From: Omnitrophica bacterium RIFCSPLOWO2_01_FULL_45_10b
Lineage (GTDB): Bacteria; Omnitrophota; Omnitrophia; Omnitrophales; Danuiimicrobiaceae
DNA: 13,678 nt
Assembly (NCBI GenBank): GCA_001804205.1
Contig: MHFM01000062.1
Location: 3,829-17,506, forward strand
Reading direction: 5' to 3'
The position numbers and the translations under genes are program-made. Shown piece after piece: positions 5,269-12,400 of this stretch (its first letter is position 1; the number at the start of each line of letters is the position of its first letter). The notes beneath the pieces were generated by a model. The model had not been told where the DNA came from. It did no database searches and saw only the letters and a program-made list of their open reading frames with translations.

Positions 5269-6566
5269 ATGATTTTAAGCGCGTTATTTCTTTTTTGTGT
5301 GTAGGGCTTTTTTTGCTTTCGCCCGGCTGCGGTCAAAAATCACGAACGCCAGCTACCAGCGGCCCGACCGTCGAAATTAAAGTGGCTTTTTGGGGAAGCC
5401 CTGAGGAAATTGACATCATCACGCAATCCATGAGCACATGGCAAAAAACGCACCCCAATATCGAAGTCAGATTTGAGCACACGCCTTATTCGGGTTACGA
5501 TTCCAAAATTCTCACGCGCATTGCCGGGGGTGCGGCGCCCGATATCGTTGCCGCCGAGGTTAATTATTTTGTTACGTTTGCCACGCGGGGTGTTTTCTTA
5601 GGCCTTAACCAATTTATCAAAGACGACAAAGAGTTTTCCTTTGATGATTTCTTTGCCTCTATCATGGATCGTTTCACCATGGGCGGAGAAGTGTATGCCA
5701 TTCCGCGGGACGTTGCTCCATTCGCCTGCGTTTTTTACAATAAAGATTTATTTGATAAAGCCGGCATTCCTTATCCAACGGATGATTGGACTTGGGATGA
5801 TATGCTTCGGATTGCGCAAGCGCTCACAAAACGCGATGAAACCGGCCGCGTGATCCAATACGGATTTTACGGCTGGGCCTGGCAGAATTTTGTTTATGGA
5901 AATGGCGGCAGTTTGGTAGATGACGTAAAAGCGCCCTCCAAAAGCACTTTGGACGATCCAAAAACCATTGAAGGGCTTCAATTTTATTCGGATTTAATCA
6001 ATAAATATCAGGTCATGCCTGCGCCACTTGCTTTAGCCAATGTAGGGATGGGCGTGGACATGATGTTTGCAAGCGGCCGTCTCGGCATGTTTCTTTCCGG
6101 TATTTGGGAAACGCCGGCGCTTCGCACAAAATATTCGTTTCGTTGGGATGTGGCCATGTTTCCGAAAAACCGCGAAGGAGTTCGCCATTTCGGAAGCGGC
6201 GGCACGGGGTATGGAATTTTGAGTTCTTCCAAACATCCGCGCGAAGCTTGGGAAGTTGTGAAAGCGCTTACGAGCGCACCGGTTCAAAGCGAATTGGCCG
6301 AGCGCGGCCTTGCGCAGCCGGCGCTTCGTTCGGTTGCAACGGGAGAACATTGGGCCGGAAGCCCGCTTCCGCCGGCCAATAAAAAAATGTTAAACGAAGC
6401 CGTCAATTACATTGTTTTTGATCCCTTTCATCCGCGTTGGCGAGAAATTGAAGCCAAATTTATTTCTCCTGAGTTTGATCTTTTGAAATCAGGAAAAGAA
6501 ACAGCGGAGGAAGCCGTTCGGAAGATCAATCCAAAAATTGACGAGATCCTTCAAGCAAAGGAATAG
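5265..6566 (+). CDS. ABC transporter sugar-binding lipoprotein (family 1 solute-binding protein)
   Basis: This 433-residue extracytoplasmic protein captures an oligosaccharide or sugar for an ABC importer of the carbohydrate CUT1 type. The N-terminus (MNDFKR, hydrophobic core, LLSPGC) is a lipoprotein signal with the acylated Cys at residue 22. Family features include VAFWGSPEE after the signal, the WQKTHPNIEVRFEH strand, GGAAPDIV, YAIPRDVAPFACVFYNKDLFDKAGI, the WTWDDMLRIAQALT motif, and the MFASGRLGMFLSGIWE block. Length and order are typical of full members. The start ATG 5265 overlaps the ndk stop by 4 bp, implying coupling, and the GH94 gene follows 17 bp after the stop. The sugar cannot be named from sequence, but the downstream phosphorylase suggests a beta-linked di- or oligosaccharide. 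The permeases and ATPase must be encoded elsewhere. Confidence 0.92.
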   Translation: MNDFKRVISFLCVGLFLLSPGCGQKSRTPATSGPTVEIKVAFWGSPEEIDIITQSMSTWQKTHPNIEVRFEHTPYSGYDSKILTRIAGGAAPDIVAAEVNYFVTFATRGVFLGLNQFIKDDKEFSFDDFFASIMDRFTMGGEVYAIPRDVAPFACVFYNKDLFDKAGIPYPTDDWTWDDMLRIAQALTKRDETGRVIQYGFYGWAWQNFVYGNGGSLVDDVKAPSKSTLDDPKTIEGLQFYSDLINKYQVMPAPLALANVGMGVDMMFASGRLGMFLSGIWETPALRTKYSFRWDVAMFPKNREGVRHFGSGGTGYGILSSSKHPREAWEVVKALTSAPVQSELAERGLAQPALRSVATGEHWAGSPLPPANKKMLNEAVNYIVFDPFHPRWREIEAKFISPEFDLLKSGKETAEEAVRKINPKIDEILQAKE

Positions 6567-6583
6567 TTTGAATTTCAATTGAT

Positions 6584-9061
6584 ATGGAAAGGAAAAAAGA
6601 AGAAATGAACGAGGCATTACTGGAACGAAAGAAAAACACTTCTGAAAAAACAAAGCGCCCGGCGAAAGAGGCGCGCAAATTTGAAAGTAAGTATGGATAT
6701 TTTACTGCCGATGGCCGCGAATATGTAATTACAAGGCCCGATACACCGCGCCCGTGGGTGAATGTGATTTGTAACGGCGACTACGGGCTTATTGAATCTC
6801 AAACCGGCTCCGGATTTTCCTGGCGCGACAATTCCAATCTCTCGCGCATCACGCGCTGGGAGCAGGATTTGATTAAGGACAGTTGGGGCAAATATCTCTA
6901 CGTCCGTGATCGCGAAAGCGGCAATTTTTGGTCGGCCACTTGGAAACCATGCTGCCCGGATTTTGATTTTTTTGAGGTGCGACATGGGCAGGGTTATTCC
7001 ATTTTGAAAAGCCGCCTTTATGATATTTCCATCGAGAAAACTATTTTTGTAGACATTGAGGAACCGGTAGAAGTTTGGAAAGTTGTGGTCAAGAATGAAA
7101 GTTCACGCCCTCGGGAAATCAGTTTATTTTCTTATTTTGAATGGTGCCTCGGCAATGCCGGAGATACCCATCGTGAGTTTCAGAAAACATTTATTGAGAC
7201 GGAGATCGATGAAAAAATGGGCTGCCTCTTTGGCCGAAAACGCCCGGCACTTGTCCCGGGATTTATTTCAACCGGAATGGCCGAGAAACCGCTTGAAGCA
7301 TTTCATGCTTCCAACGTTAAGCCCGTCGCCTATGACGGAGATAAAGAAGCTTTCTTCGGCCGATACGGTGAAATTCAAGCGCCCGCTTCCGTTCGAGCGG
7401 GGAAATTGAACAACACCGACGGCAAATGGGGCGATTCAATCGCAAGCCTTCAAGTGGATTTGGATCTTAAAGCCGGTGAATCAAAAACCGTTGTGTTCAC
7501 GCTCGGCGCCACGCGCTCCCATGAACGGAGCCAGAGGCTCGTTAAAAAATATGCGGATTCGAAAGTAGCCGATCAGGAATTAAACAAGGCCAAAGCGCTT
7601 TGGGATTCTTTTGTGAATCCCACATTTGTGGAAACTCCGGATGAGGCGCTTAATTTCATGACGAATATCTGGATGAAATACCAAACCATTTCCGGCCGTC
7701 TTTGGGCTCGCTGCGGTTATTATCAATCAAGCGGCGGTTTCGGTTTTCGCGATCAGCTTCAAGACTGTCAGATTTTCTTTGCGACAAAACCGGAACTTGC
7801 AAGAAAGCAAATCCTGCTTCATGCCGAACAGCAATTTCCGGACGGCACGGTTTATCACTGGTGGCATCACGGCACTTCGATGGGCGCAATCACGCATTGC
7901 TCGGATGATTTGCTGTGGCTTGATTTCATTGCGCTCAATTATTTGGATGAAACGAACGATTTGGCCATTTTGAATACGAAGGTGAAATTTTTACCGGATC
8001 CCAAAACCAAAAAAGTAACTCAAGGCACTTTGTATGATCACATGCTTCGGGCGATCGACAAAGTGTTTACGCGTTTTTCAAAGCGCGGCCTTCCGCTCAT
8101 CGGGGAATGCGATTGGAATGACGGCCTAAGCCATGTCGGAATCAAATGGAAAGGCGAATCCATTTGGCTGGGGCACTTCTTTTACGGAATTCTAACGCGC
8201 ATTGCTCCGCTCATTGAAGCGCGCGGCGATAAAAAACGCGCGGCACTTTATTTGAAGCGTGCGGAAGCTCTTAAAAAAGCGATTAACAAATACGGCTGGG
8301 ACGGCGAATGGTATCTTGGCGCCACGCGTGATGACGGGCGTCCTCTTGGCAGTAAAACTCAAGATCAAGGAAAAATCTTTTTGAATTGTCAGACTTGGGC
8401 TGTGATTTGCGGTGTTGCCGATCACGACCGGGCGGAAGAAGCGATGGCATCAGCTGCAAAACATCTGTACCGCGAGTACGGGCCGCTTCTTTTAACGCCC
8501 GCCTATCACGAAACGGACCCTACCATTGGTTACATCACGCGGTATGCTCCATCGGTTCGTGAAAATGGCGGACTTTATACACATGCCGGAACATGGGCCA
8601 TTCAAGCCGAATGCATGATGCGGGAAGGCGATAAAGCTTTTGGAGTCTATGATAGTTTTAATCCCGCCAAGCGGGGTTTGAATCCGGATCTTTACTTTGC
8701 CGAGCCTTATGTAACGCCCGGCAATGTGGACGGCCCCGATTCTCCGAATTTTGGCCGCGGCAGTTGGACATGGTATACGGGTTCTGCCGGTTGGTATGCT
8801 GTGGTTGTTTTAAACTATTTGCTCGGCATTCGTCCCGTACGCGACGGCCTTTTGATTGATCCCGTGATCCCCAAAAAATGGGACGGCTTCAAAGTAAAAC
8901 GCACCTTCCGCAGTTCTGTCTATGAAATTACGGTTGAGAATCCCAAACACGTTTCTTCCGGAGTGAAGAAACTCATTGTGAATGGGAAAGAACAAAGCGG
9001 AACTTTGATTAAGCCTTTGAAAGCAAAAGGCCCCCATCAGATCAAAGTCGTTTTGGGTTAG
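6584..9061 (+). CDS. GH94 family glycoside phosphorylase (cellobiose/chitobiose phosphorylase-like)
   Basis: This 825-residue cytoplasmic enzyme lacks a signal peptide. GH94 enzymes split beta-linked disaccharides or oligosaccharides with phosphate, releasing a sugar 1-phosphate and saving ATP. The N-terminal beta-sandwich domain begins at YGYFTADGREYVITRPDTPRP and continues with GSGFSWRDN and LTRWEQ-like motifs. The (alpha/alpha)6 barrel holds HWWHH (425-429), SDDLLWL (440-446) and ECDWNDGL with DWND at 510-513, where the family's general-acid Asp lies. LLIDPVIPKKWDGFKVKRTFR closes the protein. The length matches cellobiose and N,N'-diacetylchitobiose phosphorylases (about 800-820). The substrate cannot be fixed by eye. 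Start is uncertain: ATG 6584 lacks a close ribosome binding site, while ATG 6605 follows AAGGA and is attractive. The first 35 residues are a charged Lys/Glu tail before the conserved fold. It probably acts on sugar brought in by the upstream binding protein's transporter. Confidence 0.93.
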   Translation: MERKKEEMNEALLERKKNTSEKTKRPAKEARKFESKYGYFTADGREYVITRPDTPRPWVNVICNGDYGLIESQTGSGFSWRDNSNLSRITRWEQDLIKDSWGKYLYVRDRESGNFWSATWKPCCPDFDFFEVRHGQGYSILKSRLYDISIEKTIFVDIEEPVEVWKVVVKNESSRPREISLFSYFEWCLGNAGDTHREFQKTFIETEIDEKMGCLFGRKRPALVPGFISTGMAEKPLEAFHASNVKPVAYDGDKEAFFGRYGEIQAPASVRAGKLNNTDGKWGDSIASLQVDLDLKAGESKTVVFTLGATRSHERSQRLVKKYADSKVADQELNKAKALWDSFVNPTFVETPDEALNFMTNIWMKYQTISGRLWARCGYYQSSGGFGFRDQLQDCQIFFATKPELARKQILLHAEQQFPDGTVYHWWHHGTSMGAITHCSDDLLWLDFIALNYLDETNDLAILNTKVKFLPDPKTKKVTQGTLYDHMLRAIDKVFTRFSKRGLPLIGECDWNDGLSHVGIKWKGESIWLGHFFYGILTRIAPLIEARGDKKRAALYLKRAEALKKAINKYGWDGEWYLGATRDDGRPLGSKTQDQGKIFLNCQTWAVICGVADHDRAEEAMASAAKHLYREYGPLLLTPAYHETDPTIGYITRYAPSVRENGGLYTHAGTWAIQAECMMREGDKAFGVYDSFNPAKRGLNPDLYFAEPYVTPGNVDGPDSPNFGRGSWTWYTGSAGWYAVVVLNYLLGIRPVRDGLLIDPVIPKKWDGFKVKRTFRSSVYEITVENPKHVSSGVKKLIVNGKEQSGTLIKPLKAKGPHQIKVVLG

Positions 9062-9068
9062 CCGCTTA

Positions 9069-9178
9069 CGTCATTGCGAGGAAGCATATTTGTCATCCCC
9101 GAATGCTTTAATCGGGGATCTAGAGCTTAGATTCCCGCTTACGCGGGAATGACAGTATTATTTGCGCTCGCAATGACG
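9069..9178. repeat. Palindromic repeat family A, with family B nested inside
   Basis: CGTCATTGCGAG (9069-9080) and CTCGCAATGACG (9167-9178) are perfect 12-bp terminal inverted repeats. The same termini bound 10774-10919 inside the large gene. Between them lies a complete family B unit (9091-9154), so one repeat appears to have landed in another. Confidence 0.85.
9091..9154 (+). repeat. Palindromic repeat family B, intergenic copy
   Basis: The unit runs from TGTCATCCCC to GGGAATGACA. It contains two sub-hairpins: CCCCGA/TCGGGG and TTCCCGC/GCGGGAA. The reverse complement of 10162-10226 matches it almost throughout, with differences mainly in the loop and the middle spacer. Confidence 0.85.
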
Positions 9179-9182
9179 GATG

Positions 9183-9218
9183 AAAAAAGGGGACAGGCAG
9201 TTTGTCTGCCACTTTTTT
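9183..9218 (+). terminator. Terminator-like hairpin after the ndk operon
   Basis: GGCAG (9196-9200) pairs with CTGCC (9206-9210), and AAAAAAG (9183-9189) pairs with CTTTTTT (9212-9218). This gives a stem ending in six Ts on the plus strand and, by symmetry, possibly both strands. The asymmetric internal loop weakens it. Similar GGGGACAGGCAG-type palindromes can also be REP-like repeats. Confidence 0.5.
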
Positions 9219-9241
9219 ACACCTTATATTACCCCTTAAAT

Positions 9242-9270
9242 TTGACAGATGGCATATTAAGTAGTAACAT
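9242..9270 (+). promoter_or_regulatory. Possible promoter of the large secreted-protein gene
   Basis: TTGACA (9242-9247), a perfect -35, is followed after 17 nt by TAACAT (9265-9270), a weaker -10. Transcription near 9277 would leave a leader of about 165 nt. The start would fall in the A/T inverted repeat GTACTTTTT (9275-9283) with AAAAAGTAC (9294-9302), which could bind a regulator. Confidence 0.45.
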
Positions 9271-9274
9271 TTAC

Positions 9275-9302
9275 GTACTTTTTAAACTTTTTAAAAAAGT
9301 AC
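9275..9302. repeat. A/T-rich inverted repeat at the predicted transcription start
   Basis: GTACTTTTT (9275-9283) and AAAAAGTAC (9294-9302) are perfect 9-bp arms around a 10-nt A/T spacer. The placement directly after the promoter suggests an operator or early leader hairpin. In such AT-rich DNA, chance symmetry is also possible. Confidence 0.35.
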
Positions 9303-9442
9303 TTTTTCCTCTATAAAAAAGTGAGATAATTCACGGCTGTTTTCAACGACACAAGGAAATTTTTTTATTTGGTTCCATAGATGTAAACCTTTATTGAAGA
9401 TGAGCGCATTGATTGCGAGAAAAGAGAGGCAAGCCAAAAATT

Positions 9443-12400
9443 ATGCGGTTTAAACCGTCAGAATTTCTGATGCGAGGGATAAAAAATAAAGCGTTGCGCG
9501 CCACGGCCTTCGCGGTAGCTTTTTGCTTTTTAGTTACTAATCTTGATCTTGCCCGGGCTTCAACGCCCACTCCCCGATCTCCTGCCTCTACCCCAAAGAG
9601 TTTCATTCCAAGTGAAATTGTAATTCCAAATGAATTTGGCCGTATTCAAAGCCAGCATTACGGCCAATCAAATGGCCCCTTCATTTTTTTCATTCAAGAC
9701 GCGCACGCTGTTTTGGATGCGCAGAATAATATTCAGAAATTAATTGAGTACCTCCAAGCGCAATACGGCGTTCAGCTTGTTGCGCTGGAAGGCGCTGAAG
9801 GAAAGTTAGATCCTCTGCTTCTCAAAACCTTTCCAGATCCTAAAGCAAAACAAAAAATATTCGGCGATTATTTGAAACGCGCAGAACTCACCGGCGCTGA
9901 AATGGCCGCTCTTTTCGGGCCTGAAGAAATACGTTACTTCGGAATCGAAGATTGGAAGCTCTACGAAGAAAATTATCTCGCTTATCTGCAAGCGATTCAG
10001 AAAAAACAAACTTTTTTAAAGGAATTAAGTGAAACCAAGTCAAAACTCGATTTGAAGCGTAAAGAAATTTATTCAAAACCGCTTGATGAATTTCATGAGC
10101 AAGTTGAGCAGTTTAGGAAAGAAGATTCCCGCCTCCTTGAAATTCTCAAATACCTCACATCTGTCATTCCCGCGGAAGCGGGAATCCAAGAACATGGATC
10201 CCCGATTAATACATTCGGGGATGACAAGGCAACCGAACAGCCGCTATCGTTGAGTTACTTTCCCCAGCTTAAAGCACTTCTCGCCGCACTTAACCAAGAA
10301 GAAAAATTAAATACTGCGGGCCTCGTCAATTCCATTCAAAAAATGGCGGATGAATTTCGCAAAAACGATCTGAACCATTTAAGCAAAGAAAAAGTGATGA
10401 TGTTTAATGAACAATATCAAGCGTTTGTCACCGGCCGTTTAAGCGGAGGAGATTTTTTAAAATTTTTCATTGAGACCAATCAATCTTTGAACCACGAAGT
10501 CGCGCTGACGCCGGAGATAAAAACGCTTCTTAAGGAGAGCGAAACACTTTCGATTGTCAAAGGTACCGAGCTCTTTGAGGAGCTTGAGAAATTCATTGTT
10601 GATATTCGATCAAGGCTGACGACAAAACCGGAAGAAAAAGACTTAGCCGAACAGTATGAGCAATTGAGGCTGCTTGAGAAGCTCGCCAAATTGGAATTGA
10701 GCCGTGATGAATGGGAAAAGTATCGGGAACATCCGGTTGCATATGCCAAACTTTTGAACGTGCTTAACGAAACCGTCATTGCGAGGAGCCCCAAGGAGAT
10801 CCCTCGCCCGTCATTGCGAGCCCCGCAAAGCGGGGCGAAGCAATCTCGTGGGCTCGGGACAGGCTCCGCAATCTCAGGGATTGCTTCGACCTCATTTGAA
10901 ACGCTGTCTCGCAATGACGGAGTTGAACAACTATTCAAGCCCGCCCTTCAATTTTATGAAATTGTTCTTAAGCGCGATCAAGCGCTTCATCAGAATTTAT
11001 TTGATCTCACCAAACGCGAACAGGCCAAAGCCGTCATCGTGGTGAGCGGCGGATTTCACACCAAAGGCTTTGAAGCCGAATGCCTTAAGAAAAATCTTTC
11101 GTATGCCGTGATTGCTCCGCGCATCGACTCCCTTGAAGGCGCTGGGAATTATTCTGAGGCGATGCAAGGCCGTCTCTCGTACAAACCCTATTTCGAAACC
11201 ACTTTCTACGATGCTTTTGTCAAAGATTCTTCCGCGAAGCTTTTAAATGAACTTAGGGCGTCTGAGCAAGGGCCGTATTTGAAATTGTGGCGGGATGAAA
11301 TTATTCGAAAACTCTCCGAGAAAAAACGAATCACGGATTCCGGCGATTATACGCGCTATGTTGATTTTTTAGCCAAGGCGCGCGCTCAAAATCCGGATGG
11401 ATTTGAAGAAGAACTTAAAAAATTACATGTGAGCGAGGGCGAAGAAGTATGGCGCCGTTTTCAGGCCCAGCTTTCTGAGTTCGCAAAAGGCCTTCAAGAC
11501 CTTGTGGATCGTAAAGAACTTACCGTTCCCAATGTTTCAACGCTTCTTGCCCGCGCCGGGCAAACCAAGCCCGCTGCCGTCGTCCAAATCGGCGCCAATC
11601 AGACGCTGGTTTTGCATGTGCCAACCCCCGTCCGCGCCGAAGTTCGCGAATTCTTAAGAACCGGAACACTCCCCAAGTTTGAGCCGTCTGTAAAATGGGA
11701 TGTTACATCAGTTGAGCGTATAGCGGGTAGCGTAGAGCGTCTAGAAAAACCATCCGTTAAAAATTTCCGCGCTGAGCTGCGGACGATTGGAATGGATTCA
11801 GAAGAAATTATGCGGGCATTTCAAAATGAAGACGCCGCAGCTTTCGAAAAAATTGGAACCGAATTAAATCAGATAACAGCACCTAAAGGGGAACGCCCAG
11901 CATTAGATCTTGGCGCTTTAAGCCAGAAGTACAATCAATTGATAACGAGCGGAGATTTTTCTTTTAAGCATTTGTTTCTGCTGAGGGATTCAGGATACAT
12001 CTTTCTACAAACTTTCCGGCGCCATCTCAGTCAAATAGTTGAAGCACAATTCGGCGGGCTTATTGATCATGAAGATTGGTCTGCGTTTCAAGATAAACTT
12101 GAGACCCATTTTATATCGGATGGAAACGGAGGCTTTTTGTTGGCGTCATTATATTCACTACTGCTTCGAAAAAATATTAAGGAGATTGCCATTAAGAGGC
12201 TTCTTGGCCCTTTTTGGCCCAGATTGCCTCAAGACACACCGTTTGATGCTTCTATGCGCCACATCTATGAACAATTGGGGCCCGCCATGACGGAAGACGC
12301 CGCAGAAATTACGGGTGGCCCTGAGAAAGATGAGCTCTATTTCACGGTTTACAATTATTTTTATCAATTGCGTGCGTTTGTGAAAGATCTCAGGATAGTA

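Larger units (their letters stand above)
9062..9442 (+). other. Intergenic region with repeats, terminator-like hairpin and promoter
   Basis: No gene is seen in these 381 nt. In order it holds a nested palindromic repeat (9069-9178), a hairpin with a T-run (9183-9218), a promoter-like pair (9242-9270), an A/T inverted repeat (9275-9302) and about 140 nt of AT-rich leader before the ATG at 9443. Confidence 0.7.

Noticed and set aside
9069..10919. CRISPR array
   Set aside because: Only a few repeats of unequal length, with irregular spacing, in both orientations and partly inside a gene; no regular spacers.
10480..10938. A 152-codon minus-strand frame
   Set aside because: It is antisense to the large plus-strand gene and is kept open largely by the palindromic repeat, which lacks stops in several frames.
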